A stretch of DNA of 64,000 nt, from positions 38,388-102,387 of the forward strand of contig CAZEVY010000007.1 in assembly GCA_964515555.1 (NCBI GenBank). The letters run 5' to 3'. This document shows, one piece after another, positions 1-8,369 of this stretch (position 1 is the first letter of the stretch; every line of letters begins with the position of its first letter). Source of the DNA: CAZEVY01 sp964515555 (GTDB lineage Bacteria; Acidobacteriota; Terriglobia; Bryobacterales; Bryobacteraceae). The notes beneath the pieces were generated by a model. That model worked only from the letters and a program-made list of their open reading frames with translations. It had not been told where the DNA came from and did no database searches. The position numbers and the translations under genes were made by a program.

Positions 1-206
1 CATCCCATCAGCTCGAGCGACCCGAGATTGGCCGAGAGGAAACTGAGCCCCGCGATCCAGGCGGTCATCTCGCGGCCCGCCATGAAGAAGTCTTCGCCGG
101 TCGTCGAACGGCCCTTCAGGTAGAATCCGATCGCGAGAACGGCCACGAAGTAAGCGGCGATGATGACCAGGTCGACGGCGGCGAGCGAGATCAGGCGCGA
201 GGTCAT
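1..206 (-). CDS. Sodium/solute symporter (SSS family), N-terminal part only
   Basis: The complement of the first 206 bases reads from an ATG at 206 without a stop to the window edge (68 codons seen). The product starts with a hydrophobic segment (residues about 7-28), then a polar GRSTTGEDFFMAGR stretch, then TAWIAGLSFLSANLGSLE, which is the hallmark of the beginning of TM2 in sodium:solute symporters. The family moves sugars, amino acids or other solutes into the cytoplasm with Na+. Substrate cannot be told from this fragment. It is divergent from the TPR gene at 250, leaving 43 bp between the two starts. The family call is firm; only the N-terminus is present. Confidence 0.85.
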   Translation of the reverse strand, partial: MTSRLISLAAVDLVIIAAYFVAVLAIGFYLKGRSTTGEDFFMAGREMTAWIAGLSFLSANLGSLELMG

Positions 207-249
207 TGAAAGCGCTACCAGGGGAGATTATCACACTACAATAAATGGG

Positions 250-561
250 ATGTCTCAACGCCAGGAAGCCCTCCGCGCCATGCTGGCGCAATCGCCCGAG
301 AACAGTTTCTTGCGCTACGGCCTGGCGCTCGATCTCGCCAACACCGGCGACCTCGCCGGCGCCCTCGTCGAGTTCGACACCCTGGTCGCGCGCGACCCCG
401 ATTACAAAGCCGCGTACTTCCACGCCGGCCAGACCGCCGAGAAGCTGGGACGCCCCGACGACGCCCGCGGCTGGTACCGCCGCGGCATCGACGTTACCGC
501 GCGGCTGGGCGACGACCACGCCCGCAGCGAGCTCCAGGGCGCGCTCGACATGCTCGGGTGA
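250..561 (+). CDS. Small TPR-repeat protein
   Basis: A 103-residue protein made almost entirely of tetratricopeptide-like helices: FLRYGLALDLANTGDLAGAL, then YKAAYFHAGQTAEKLGRPDDA, then a final helix. No signal peptide or membrane segment, so it is likely a cytoplasmic protein-protein interaction module. I chose the ATG at 250 because the open frame upstream of it has no TPR-like sequence and runs back into the divergent symporter gene. No strong Shine-Dalgarno sits directly before it; a GGGGAG lies about 23 bases upstream. The binding partner is unknown. Confidence 0.75.
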   Translation: MSQRQEALRAMLAQSPENSFLRYGLALDLANTGDLAGALVEFDTLVARDPDYKAAYFHAGQTAEKLGRPDDARGWYRRGIDVTARLGDDHARSELQGALDMLG

Positions 562-579
562 ACGACGACGACGCGCTAC

Positions 580-605
580 GTACTACACAAGCAAGAATGT
601 AGTAC
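580..605. promoter_or_regulatory. Palindromic operator of the toxin-antitoxin operon
   Basis: A perfect inverted repeat, GTACTACA (580-587) and TGTAGTAC (598-605) separated by 10 bases, ends 9 bases before the antitoxin start. The position and symmetry fit an autoregulatory site bound by the antitoxin (or toxin-antitoxin complex) dimer, which is how VapBC-type operons are usually controlled. The repeat is seen directly; its function is inferred. Confidence 0.65.
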
Positions 606-614
606 ACTCACGAC

Positions 615-845
615 GTGAGCATGACTGTCCAGGCGCGCCTCGATCCCCAGGCGCGCAAGACGCTGACACGGCTGGTCCGGGAACTCGGCTTGACTCCCTC
701 GGAGGTGGTCCGCGAAGGTCTGCGCGCGCTGGGAGCCGTTCATCCACGGAAAGGAAAGCCGCGAATCGCGGGACTCGCGCAGTTCGATTCCGGGATCCCC
801 GATCTCGGATCGAACAAGAAGCACCTGAAGGGCTTCGGCCGTTGA
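615..845 (+). CDS. Antitoxin of a VapBC-type module (ribbon-helix-helix-like)
   Basis: A 76-residue protein whose first 40 residues (TVQARLDPQARKTLTRLVRE, then LGLTPSEVVREGLRALG) have the beta strand-helix-helix layout of ribbon-helix-helix DNA-binding antitoxins. The C-terminal part (PDLGSNKKHLKGFGR) is polar and probably flexible, typical of the toxin-neutralising tail. GTG at 615 or ATG at 621 can serve as start; both are in frame. Its stop overlaps the TTG start of the downstream PIN toxin, so the two are translationally coupled. It probably represses its own operon at the palindrome just upstream. Confidence 0.8.
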   Translation: MSMTVQARLDPQARKTLTRLVRELGLTPSEVVREGLRALGAVHPRKGKPRIAGLAQFDSGIPDLGSNKKHLKGFGR

Positions 846-1258
846 CCCCGGTTCTCCTCGATACCGGGGTGATCGTCGCGCTGCTCACCCGGAACGAGCG
901 AAACCACAAGGCCTGTGTGACAGCCGTCGAACCCCTGACGGAGCGGCTGGTCACCTGCGAGGCGGTCATCGCCGAGAGCTGTTATCTCCTGCGAAACACG
1001 CCGGGAGCACCGGAGGCGGTCCTGGAAAACGTCGCCCGGGGGATCTTCAGGATTCCGTTCCAGCTTTCCCACTCCGCCCGGCATATCCAGGGCATTTTGC
1101 GTCAATACCGCGACCGCCAGGTCGATCTTGCCGACGCCTGCCTGATTCACCTCGCCGGCGAACTGCGCACGCCCGACATCCTCACGCTCGACCGCGACTT
1201 TGACGTCTACCGGTGGGGCCGAAACCGCGCCTTCAACCGGCTGGTGCCGCTGAAATAG
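842..1258 (+). CDS. vapC: PIN-domain ribonuclease toxin (VapC family)
   Basis: A 138-residue PIN domain, the usual size for VapC. The acidic metal-binding residues are visible: D7 (LLDTGVIVALL), E40/E45 (TCEAVIAES), D98 (VDLADACLI) and D117 (LTLDRDFD). VapC toxins are Mg2+-dependent endoribonucleases that cleave tRNA or rRNA and halt translation when the antitoxin is lost. I start it at TTG 842, which shares bases with the antitoxin stop (gTTGA); the frame is open far upstream but that part only shadows other genes. Family assignment is secure; the RNA target is unknown. Confidence 0.88.
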   Translation: MTPVLLDTGVIVALLTRNERNHKACVTAVEPLTERLVTCEAVIAESCYLLRNTPGAPEAVLENVARGIFRIPFQLSHSARHIQGILRQYRDRQVDLADACLIHLAGELRTPDILTLDRDFDVYRWGRNRAFNRLVPLK

Positions 1259-1274
1259 CGCCGATCCGGCGCGA

Positions 1275-1922
1275 TCACTTCTCCGCGAAGCAGTAGAACA
1301 GTCCGTCGCCGCCTGTGGCGCGCAGATTCGCCTGCCCGCATCCGCGCGAAGGGTGCGCGAAGTTCCACGACGTCGGATTCACTCCGCCGCCCTGGCGGTC
1401 GTGGTGGCCCACCGCCGCGCTGCCCTCGGCGCTGTTGCTGGTCCAGTTCCCGCAGCTCGACTTGGCGGGATCGCCCGGCGTCGCCGTCCCGTCCATCTGC
1501 GAGCCGGTGAGAATGTCGTGCTTGTTCGGCGTGTCCCCGCGACCGTTCACCACCTCGCCCTTCTCCGTCAGCGACCCCTGCTTGCCGAGCTTGTTATTGT
1601 CGCTGTGCAGATCGGCCACGCTGTCGGCCACCTTCTCGCCCTTGGCGTTGTGCCACGGCCCCTTGCCGATGCGGTCGCGCGCGTTCACGGCCGGCTTGCC
1701 GTCGGCCGTCACCGTGCTGAGATAGGCGCGCCAGGTGCGATTGCCCGCGCCCGCCGCCGCCGCGAGCTGCTGGCAATGCCGGTCGGCCCCGGCCAGGCCC
1801 GAAAGATTCGCGCCGTCTCCCGGTCCGGTGCTGGTGATGAAAAAGCTCATCGAGTTCTGCGCCGCCAGAGGCAGGCATGTGCCGAGCGCCGCCGCGGCGC
1901 ACAGGGTCGCGATTCGTCTCAT
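1275..1922 (-). CDS. Secreted lectin-like protein
   Basis: A 215-residue protein with a clear signal peptide (MRRIATLCAAAALGTCLPLAAQ). The mature part holds the pattern GLAGADRHCQQLA, then TWRAYLSTVTADG, NARDRIGKGPW, and CGNWTSNS, GHHDRQGGG and a C-terminal GLFYCF. I recognise this as a widespread Acidobacteria/Planctomycetes/Proteobacteria extracytoplasmic family with a C-type-lectin-like layout (conserved Cys and Trp, late WTSN). Ligand and function are not established. It is divergent from the response regulator at 2020, with 97 bp between starts. Function confidence is low, exported status high. Confidence 0.7.
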   Translation of the reverse strand: MRRIATLCAAAALGTCLPLAAQNSMSFFITSTGPGDGANLSGLAGADRHCQQLAAAAGAGNRTWRAYLSTVTADGKPAVNARDRIGKGPWHNAKGEKVADSVADLHSDNNKLGKQGSLTEKGEVVNGRGDTPNKHDILTGSQMDGTATPGDPAKSSCGNWTSNSAEGSAAVGHHDRQGGGVNPTSWNFAHPSRGCGQANLRATGGDGLFYCFAEK

Positions 1923-2019
1923 GTCGATTCTCCTTTCGGAAATCCTATCACGGCACGGCGCACTACCCCGCGGCGCGCGCGTCGCCCGGGCCGCGGCCGA
2001 TGCTAACATCGGGTTCGAG

Positions 2020-2574
2020 ATGAGCCGCGTCCTGCTCGCCGACGACAGCCCCCACGCACAGCGCATGGGCGAGCGCATCCTGCGCGAGGAGGGCTTCGAG
2101 GTCGTCTCCGTCACCGACGGCTCGACCGCCCTGGTCCGCCTCGCCGACGTCGAGCCCGACGTCGTCCTCGCCGACGCCTACCTGCCCGGTAAGTCCGGCT
2201 TCGATCTCTGCCGCGAAATCAAGTCCGACCCGCGCTTCCGCTTCACGCGCGTCGTGCTCACCGCCGGGCTCCTTGAGCCCTTCCGCGACGAGGACGCCCG
2301 CGCCGCCGGATGCGACGCCATCCTGCGAAAGCCCTTCGAGGCCTCCCTGGTGGTCGCCACGCTCAAGCCTCTCGTCGAGGCCTCGCGATTCGCGCGCGGC
2401 CTCTTCGGCGAGCCGCCCGCCCCCTCCGATCCCTCACCGCCGCCGCCCGCGCCGCCGACGCCGGAAATCGACCCCGAGCGCGTGCGCGCCGCCATCACTC
2501 TGGCGCTCGACCGCGCCCTGCCCGCCATGATCGAGGAGATCACCGAGCGCGTACTCGTCGCGCTAGGTCATTAG
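2020..2574 (+). CDS. Response regulator receiver protein with proline-rich tail
   Basis: A 184-residue protein. Residues 1-120 form a CheY-like receiver: acidic pocket D8/D9 (LLADDS), phospho-acceptor D52 (VVLADAYLPGKSG), T81 (VVLTAG) and K104 (LRKPF). A Pro-rich linker follows (about 130-148), then a C-terminal helix (about 150-184, DPERVRAAITLALDRALP) with no recognisable DNA-binding domain. Such regulators usually act by protein contact. The ATG at 2020 begins directly at the receiver strand; the longer open frame upstream only shadows the divergent lectin gene. No partner histidine kinase is in the window. Confidence 0.88.
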   Translation: MSRVLLADDSPHAQRMGERILREEGFEVVSVTDGSTALVRLADVEPDVVLADAYLPGKSGFDLCREIKSDPRFRFTRVVLTAGLLEPFRDEDARAAGCDAILRKPFEASLVVATLKPLVEASRFARGLFGEPPAPSDPSPPPPAPPTPEIDPERVRAAITLALDRALPAMIEEITERVLVALGH

Positions 2575-2621
2575 CCGGCCGTTCCGAGCCGCGACTGCAA
2601 GGAGCGGACCTGCGCAACCTT

Positions 2622-2639
2622 ATCTGCGTTCATCTGCGG
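2622..2639 (+). repeat. Intergenic repeat ATCTGCGTTCATCTGCGG, copy 1
   Basis: The 18-mer lies between the convergent ends of the response regulator and the cytochrome gene. The same core recurs at 11366-11393 and, inverted, at 23061-23082, each time outside genes. It contains an internal direct repeat of ATCTGCG. Confidence 0.8.
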
Positions 2640-2655
2640 CCCGAATCATTCTTCC

Positions 2656-4092
2656 CTACCGCACCTTGAGAAACTCCGACGGCGCGAGCGCCCGACGCGT
2701 GAACCGCGCCGCATGCACCGCGCCGCGAAAGTAGTGCACCTGGTTGATCCGCATCCCCACCGACGCCCGCCCCTCGCCGTGCGGCTCCAGCGCCACCGGC
2801 CCGCCGCCCTGCTCCACGCCGTCGACGTAGTTGCGGAAGTTGGTCCCGTCGTAAACGCTCGCCACGTGATACCAGCGGCCCACCGCATGCATCGCCTTGC
2901 GATTCATGAGCGACTTGCTGGCCGCGCCCGACTGGATGTGGCTGTCCAGATACCACTCCGAGCCGACCACGCGAATCTCGAAGAGCATGCGGTTGTCGTG
3001 GTCGGCGCCGGTGGCCGGGTCGCGTTGCGCCAGGTGAAACCAGCGCTGCTCGAAGGCGCCGCCGTCGGGTCGGAAGATCGCCTCCCAGGTGAAGGTGCGC
3101 GCGCCCGCGAGCGGATGGCTGTCGATGTAGAGTGCGTCGTCGACGCCGTCGAATTCGACCGCCCCGCCCACCGGCGAGCTGATCACGCGCGGCGCACCCA
3201 GCACCGTCGTCCTGTGTCCGCCGATGTTGTCGAGCCGGTCGAAGATCCACACCACTTGCTCCGCGGCCTGCGACGTCCCTGGCGCCGCCGCCCGCGGACG
3301 CCCCGGCCGGAGCGACGCCAGAAACGCGACCAGGTTCTCCAGGTCTCCCTTCGCGAGCGACGCGTAGGCGGGCATGGTCGATTCGCGTGGAAGCTGGACG
3401 CTCTTCACCTCGCGCTTGAGAAACGACCGCAGATTGCCGTTCATGTCGCGCAGGTGCACCGAGTACTCGTCTTCGTTGAGATGAATCCCGCGCACGGGCG
3501 CACCCGCGGCCGGCGCGACCTCCACCGTCCGGTATTCGAGCGCGATATCCGCCCCCGGTGCGACGATCGACTCGCGCAGGTGCCGCGCCGCGCGCTTGGC
3601 GCCGGCGTCGCTCAGGTCGGGTCCGAAGTGGCCGCCGTCGCCGTGAATCGTGTGGCACGACGCGCAGGCCAGCTTTCGATACATCGCCGCGCCCGCCGCC
3701 GCGTCGCCGGTCACGGCATCGGCGCCGCCCTGCCGGTTCAGCCGCTTCACGTGGCCCACCATGCGCCAGACTTCGTGCTCGGGCAGATTGAACGCGCCAG
3801 GCATCTCCGTCCCCGGCACGCCCATGCGAATCACCAGAAACAACTCCCGATCCGACGACCCATGCCGCAGTGTCCCCGTATTCAGCGCCGACCCGCGCCC
3901 CCCCTCGCCGTCGAGTCCGTGACAGTGGCCGCATCGCCCCTGGTAGAGCTTTCGTCCCGCCTCGACGTCGGCGGGCGACGTGTAGGGGTTCGTCTCGGGG
4001 ATGTTGGTGGGAGCGGGACGCGCCTGCCGTCCGCCCGGTCCCTGCGCGAGCGCGGTCGCGGCGGCGGCAGCGAATACCAGCAGCTTCGTCAT
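2656..4092 (-). CDS. Exported di-haem cytochrome c with C-terminal LamG domain
   Basis: A 478-residue protein with a signal peptide (MTKLLVFAAAAATALAQ). It carries two class I cytochrome c domains with haem motifs CGHCH (C54, C57, H58) and CASCH (C143, C146, H147), the first followed by a GTEMPGAF methionine-ligand region, and the second by TMPAYASL. Residues about 285-478 form a LamG/concanavalin-like domain (EFDGVDDALYID, WYHVASVYDGTNFRNYVDGV). It probably takes electrons in the periplasm, most likely from the PQQ dehydrogenase encoded 7 bp upstream. The lectin-like domain may anchor it to a glycan or substrate; that role is inferred. Confidence 0.88.
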   Translation of the reverse strand: MTKLLVFAAAAATALAQGPGGRQARPAPTNIPETNPYTSPADVEAGRKLYQGRCGHCHGLDGEGGRGSALNTGTLRHGSSDRELFLVIRMGVPGTEMPGAFNLPEHEVWRMVGHVKRLNRQGGADAVTGDAAAGAAMYRKLACASCHTIHGDGGHFGPDLSDAGAKRAARHLRESIVAPGADIALEYRTVEVAPAAGAPVRGIHLNEDEYSVHLRDMNGNLRSFLKREVKSVQLPRESTMPAYASLAKGDLENLVAFLASLRPGRPRAAAPGTSQAAEQVVWIFDRLDNIGGHRTTVLGAPRVISSPVGGAVEFDGVDDALYIDSHPLAGARTFTWEAIFRPDGGAFEQRWFHLAQRDPATGADHDNRMLFEIRVVGSEWYLDSHIQSGAASKSLMNRKAMHAVGRWYHVASVYDGTNFRNYVDGVEQGGGPVALEPHGEGRASVGMRINQVHYFRGAVHAARFTRRALAPSEFLKVR

Positions 4093-4099
4093 GACGGCC

Positions 4100-5716
4100 T
4101 CAATCCAGCGAAAAAGCGATGAGCACGTCGCCGACCGGCAGCGCCATCACCTGCCTGCCGCGGCTGAGGAAGGTCATGGGCGCGGCGAACACCCGGTCGC
4201 CGGCGTTGAAGTTCCACAGCTCCTTGCCGGTGCGCGCGTCGAGCGCGTAGACGTTGCCGCTGGGCGTCGCCGAGAACACGAGGTTGCCCGCCGTCGAGAG
4301 CACTCCCGCCCACGGCGGCGAGAGGATCTTGTGCTCCCACTTGATCTCGCCCGACTCCGGAACCATCGCGATCAGCTTGCCCCAGCTCTCTTCGGGACGG
4401 AATCGCGCGCCGCCGCCGCCCCCGCCGCCGAAAAACGACTGTCCCGGCTGAAATTCCGGAGCGTCAGTCTTGAAATACCGCCTCCGTTCCTCGCGCGCAT
4501 TGAAATAGAGCAGCTTGGTGACGGGATTGTAGCTCGGCGACATCCAGTTATTGGCCCCGTCGACGCCCGGCCACACGCGATCGTTGCCGTCCAGCGTCGG
4601 CTCCTGGTCGGGGTTGACCATCGGGCGGCCCTTGGCGTCGAAGCCCTTGGCCCAGGTCTGCTTCACGTAGGCCTTGGCGAGCAGGAACTCGCCGGTGACG
4701 CGATCCAGCACATAATGGTGGCCGTTACGGCTCGGCACCACCACCAGCTTGCGCGGTCTGCCGGCGAACGTCGAATCGAGGAGCACGGGAACCTGTGTGG
4801 CGTCCCAGTCGTGGGTGTCGTGCGGCGTGAACTGGAAATGCCACTTCATTTTCCCGGTATCCGCGTGAATGGCGAGCAATGAACAGGAATACAGGTTGTC
4901 GCCCGGACGCACGTCGCCGTTGTAGTCCGGCCCGGGGTTGCCGGTACCCCAGTAGATGAGATTCAGTTCGGGATCGTACGACCCGGTGATCCAGGTCGAC
5001 GACCCGCCGTGCTTCCAGGAATCGCCGCCCCAGGTCTCCGATCCGGGCTCGCCCGGCGCGGGCACGGTCCATAGGCGCCAGAGGCGCTCGCCGGTCGCGG
5101 GGTGATAGGCGTCGAGAAATCCGCGAATACCGCCCTCGGCGCCCGCGATGCCGACGATGATCTTGTCCTTGAGCGCCAGCGGCGCGCCCGTGGCCGTGTA
5201 GTTGAGCGCCGGGTCGGCGATGTCGCGCCGCCACAGCACGCGACCCGATCGCGCGTCGAGCGCGATCAGCTTGGCGTCGAGCGTGTTGATGTAGAGGGTC
5301 GTGCCCAGCAGCGCCAGTCCGCGGTTCACCTCGCCGCAGCACAGGTAGACGCGCTGCGACATGCGGTGCTCGTACATCCACAACTGGCGTCCCGTCTCGG
5401 CGTCCAGCGCGATCACGTCGCTCTGCGGCCGCGTGAGATACATGACGCCGTCGACCACGATCGGCGTCGCCTCGACCTTCGGCCGATGGAACTGGTAGAT
5501 CCACTTGACGCGCAGCCGATGGACGTTCTCGGCCGTGATCTGGTTCAGCGCGCTGTAGTGATGGCTGCTGTAATCGCCGCCGTAGGTGAGCCAGTTGCCG
5601 GGCTCCTGGCGCGCGTTCCGGATGCGCTCGTAGGTCAGCGGCAGGCCCGTCTGCGCCGCCGCCGCGGCGGCGAATAACAGGGATGCGAGCGCCGTTCCTC
5701 TCATGGAAGTTCGCAT
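4100..5716 (-). CDS. PQQ-dependent alcohol/sugar dehydrogenase
   Basis: A 538-residue periplasmic quinoprotein with a signal peptide. It has the eight-bladed propeller signatures of the family (ALDARSGRVLWRRD; ALDARTGKELW), the vicinal Cys pair (YLCCGEVNRG) that packs on PQQ, and the RPGDN stretch that carries the catalytic Asp, followed by FTPHDTHDWDA. It oxidises an alcohol or sugar using PQQ; the specific substrate is unknown. ATG 5716 has a GGTGA-like ribosome site; ATG 5704 is an in-frame alternative that keeps the signal peptide. A poly-Gly loop (FFGGGGGGGARF) is unusual. The downstream cytochrome c is the likely electron acceptor. Confidence 0.9.
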   Translation of the reverse strand: MRTSMRGTALASLLFAAAAAAQTGLPLTYERIRNARQEPGNWLTYGGDYSSHHYSALNQITAENVHRLRVKWIYQFHRPKVEATPIVVDGVMYLTRPQSDVIALDAETGRQLWMYEHRMSQRVYLCCGEVNRGLALLGTTLYINTLDAKLIALDARSGRVLWRRDIADPALNYTATGAPLALKDKIIVGIAGAEGGIRGFLDAYHPATGERLWRLWTVPAPGEPGSETWGGDSWKHGGSSTWITGSYDPELNLIYWGTGNPGPDYNGDVRPGDNLYSCSLLAIHADTGKMKWHFQFTPHDTHDWDATQVPVLLDSTFAGRPRKLVVVPSRNGHHYVLDRVTGEFLLAKAYVKQTWAKGFDAKGRPMVNPDQEPTLDGNDRVWPGVDGANNWMSPSYNPVTKLLYFNAREERRRYFKTDAPEFQPGQSFFGGGGGGGARFRPEESWGKLIAMVPESGEIKWEHKILSPPWAGVLSTAGNLVFSATPSGNVYALDARTGKELWNFNAGDRVFAAPMTFLSRGRQVMALPVGDVLIAFSLD

Positions 5717-5759
5717 TCTATCACCGCGCAGGCGCAGCGACCGCCCGGCACGAAGCGCT

Positions 5760-7484
5760 TCAGCCGCGAGGCTGGGAACCCGCCAGCCGCCCGATCTCGC
5801 GGCCCGCGAGCGCCCGCCGATGGAAGCGCACCTCGCGCAGCCGCCCGCGAAAGTAGTCCGTCTCCCCGAAGCCGATCTTCAGAGGCTCGGCGTTCGAAAG
5901 ATCGTACGCGCCGCCGGAGAATGCGGCCGACCGGCCCGCGGCCTTCCCGTCGACGAAAAGCTCGATGCGGTTCCCCCGCCGCACGGCCGCGATATGCCGC
6001 CAGCCGCCGCCGATGTCGCGATGGAATCCCAGACACGCGCCGGCGCGCATTGCGAACACCTTCCCGCGCGTGTCGGCCGGCGCATCGGCCAGTGCGGCGC
6101 GATAGCTGCCGATCCCGGCGAACAGCCTCCCGTCGAAGACCGTCATCGATGTCACCCTGCCCCATCGCACGCTGTCGAGCGGTGCGTCCTCGGGCACTTC
6201 GGGCGACGCGAACCGCCGCAGGCGAGTCCACGTCCGGCCGGCGTCGTAGCGGAACACCTCCGCCGCGGGAATGGTCCCCGCGTAGAGTTTTCCGTTATAC
6301 ACGGTGAGCGCGTTGCTCTCGGTGCTCGCGCCGAGCCTTCCGCGATCCTCCCAGCGGCCGTCGCGATAGGCGCCCACCTTGCCCGTCGGCCACGTGGTCG
6401 CGTGCAGCAGCCCGCGATAGGATTGCAGCGCGTGGATCTGGTCCTCTCGCGCCGGATCCTGGATCGGGCAGCCCAGCGGCGTCCACGACCGCCCGTCGTA
6501 GGCATAGACCTCGGCCTGCCGGAAGCCGCCGTCGAATCTCCCGCCGAACGCGCCGACCACCAAGCGTCCGTCATGGACCAGCATCGGATGCACCAGGCTC
6601 GGGAACGATCCGCAGGGCTGCCACTCTCGGCCCCCGTCCCACACGTAACATCGCCGATCGTCGGCGGCGACGTACAGCCGCCCCTGGAACGACGCGATTC
6701 CGAACAGCCGCCGGCACTGCCCCGGCTGTCCGCAGTCCTCCCATTCCCGGCCGCCGCGATAGCGATACACGCGCCCCGCATCCAGCGCGTCCTTGTCGAC
6801 GCGCGTCCAGTCGTAGCTCCACGTCGCGGCGAACAGGCTACCGTCGTGCACGATGAGCGGACCGGCGCCGCGCGTACGTCCGGCGCCCACGCGTCCGCAG
6901 TCCTCCCATCGGCTTCCGCCACGATAGCGGTAGACATGCGACCAGTCGCGTTCGGTCGCGCCGTCGGTGGTGGCCGCGTAGAGATCGCCGTCGAAAACCG
7001 TGAGCGAGTTGCTGACGTAATTGCTGGTCGGACTGGGGCGGCCGCAGTCCTCCCAGGCCGGCGTGCTGGCGTTGTCGATTCCGAAGAACACCTGCCGGTC
7101 CGCGCCCTGCGAGTTGTAGCCGCCGGAGCTGGCCCCGAGACTCAGCGTGAAACCGCGGCGGAGCGCGGGGTCGTACTTCGAGACGATATCGCCGGCGATG
7201 TCGGTGACCGGTCCCTCGGCCCGCACCCAGGCGGCGATCGTGAAGTCGCCGGCCCCCGGATCGAGCGACGCCCCGTGCGGCGCTTCGAGAAACGCCGACC
7301 GCCCGTCGAACTCGCCGGTGGCGAGATTCACGCCGTGGTTGGCCGCGTGATTGCCGTTCCCGGAGTGGTCCTTCGCGTCGCCCCGCAGGGGCCAGTAGCC
7401 GGCGAGCCGGTCGTCCTGGGACCGGAGCGGCCGGGCCATCGCCGCGAACGCTGCGAACCGGCGGCGCGACCAGTACCCTGTCAC
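5760..7484 (-). CDS. LamG domain interrupted by a seven-bladed propeller
   Basis: A 574-residue protein with a GTG start and a twin-arginine-like N-terminus (SRRRFAAFAAMA). Residues about 25-145 are the first half of a LamG domain (YWPLRGDAKDHSGNGNHA, FTIAAWVRAEG). Then come seven repeats of about 45-50 residues, each opening with a W-x-x-x-G element (AWEDCG, RWEDCG, EWEDCG, EWQPCG, SWTPLG, RWEDRG, TWTRLR) and containing a GxLYAxT-type strand. The LamG fold then resumes at about 480 (GWRHIAAVRRGNRIELFVDG) and ends with FRGRLREVRFHRRAL. It likely acts extracytoplasmically in carbohydrate recognition. Function is inferred from domains only. Confidence 0.75.
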   Translation of the reverse strand: MTGYWSRRRFAAFAAMARPLRSQDDRLAGYWPLRGDAKDHSGNGNHAANHGVNLATGEFDGRSAFLEAPHGASLDPGAGDFTIAAWVRAEGPVTDIAGDIVSKYDPALRRGFTLSLGASSGGYNSQGADRQVFFGIDNASTPAWEDCGRPSPTSNYVSNSLTVFDGDLYAATTDGATERDWSHVYRYRGGSRWEDCGRVGAGRTRGAGPLIVHDGSLFAATWSYDWTRVDKDALDAGRVYRYRGGREWEDCGQPGQCRRLFGIASFQGRLYVAADDRRCYVWDGGREWQPCGSFPSLVHPMLVHDGRLVVGAFGGRFDGGFRQAEVYAYDGRSWTPLGCPIQDPAREDQIHALQSYRGLLHATTWPTGKVGAYRDGRWEDRGRLGASTESNALTVYNGKLYAGTIPAAEVFRYDAGRTWTRLRRFASPEVPEDAPLDSVRWGRVTSMTVFDGRLFAGIGSYRAALADAPADTRGKVFAMRAGACLGFHRDIGGGWRHIAAVRRGNRIELFVDGKAAGRSAAFSGGAYDLSNAEPLKIGFGETDYFRGRLREVRFHRRALAGREIGRLAGSQPRG

Positions 7485-7491
7485 GCCCGTC

Positions 7492-8361
7492 CTACCGCAG
7501 CTTGCCCTCGACGAACGGCACCTCGAACACCTTCTCGTGCATCACCGGACCGTGCCCGAAATATCCCGCCTCGCCGAACAGTTCGCCGTGGTCGGCGGTG
7601 ATCGTTATATAAGTGTCCTTCGGTACCCTGTCGAACAACTCCTCGCACACCCGATCCAGGTAGCGCACCGTCTCCACCTGCCGCGCGCGCAACTGTCGCA
7701 GCTTCTTGTTGTCGAAAAACTTCTCCGTCCGCCGAATCAGCTTCCCGCCGACCACCTGGTCGTCCATGTGCTTGAACACCCCGTGCACGCCGCTGATCCG
7801 CGGCCATTGGTCCGGCGGTTCGTCCGGCAGCGCGTACGGATAGTGCGTCTCCCCCACGTTCATCAAAAAGAATGACGGCGACTGCTCCGAGAACCGCATC
7901 TCGCCCAGCATCGCCCGCATGTCGTTGTGCTTCTCCATCAGCTGATAGCTGTCGAAGCCCGTGTTCAGAATCGTCCGCGGATTCAGCACCGGCAGCGACA
8001 CCATCGCGTGCGTGCGATACCCCATGTGGTCCTTCAGAAACGACGGCAGGTACATCCGCGGCACCAGCGACTTGAACTCGATGTGCTCCGCACCCAGCCG
8101 CTCGTTGAACTGAAGGAAGTCCTTCTTGTAGTACTCCGACGCGAACACGTGCTTCGGACTCGAATGCGGCAGCAGCCCGATCAGCAGGTTGTAGTGCGAG
8201 GGCGACGTCCACGACGCGTACGAGTAGCGCTTCTCCACCTTGCCGAGCTTCGCCATCACGCGAGGCTTCGCCTGAATAAATGAGTCGAAGCGGCAGCTGT
8301 CGAAAACCACCAGCAGGTAGTTGTTCGGGCGTTTCGTCTTGCGGGTCCGTACGGCTGGCAT
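7492..8361 (-). CDS. Alkaline-phosphatase-superfamily enzyme (sulfatase-like)
   Basis: A 289-residue protein with the metal-site pattern of the superfamily: an N-terminal strand LLVVFDSCRFDSF, the nucleophile region YASWTSPSHYNLLIG, and late ITADHGELFGEAGYFGHG. The usual CxPSR of formylglycine sulfatases is replaced by TSPSH, so a Thr/Ser nucleophile and phosphoester chemistry are more likely than sulfate release. It lacks an obvious signal peptide, starting with a basic stretch (MPAVRTRKTKRPNN), and is short for the family (usually over 400). It lies 8 bp after folC and 7 bp before the LamG-propeller gene. Confidence 0.75.
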   Translation of the reverse strand: MPAVRTRKTKRPNNYLLVVFDSCRFDSFIQAKPRVMAKLGKVEKRYSYASWTSPSHYNLLIGLLPHSSPKHVFASEYYKKDFLQFNERLGAEHIEFKSLVPRMYLPSFLKDHMGYRTHAMVSLPVLNPRTILNTGFDSYQLMEKHNDMRAMLGEMRFSEQSPSFFLMNVGETHYPYALPDEPPDQWPRISGVHGVFKHMDDQVVGGKLIRRTEKFFDNKKLRQLRARQVETVRYLDRVCEELFDRVPKDTYITITADHGELFGEAGYFGHGPVMHEKVFEVPFVEGKLR

Positions 8362-8369
8362 CGCGCGGA

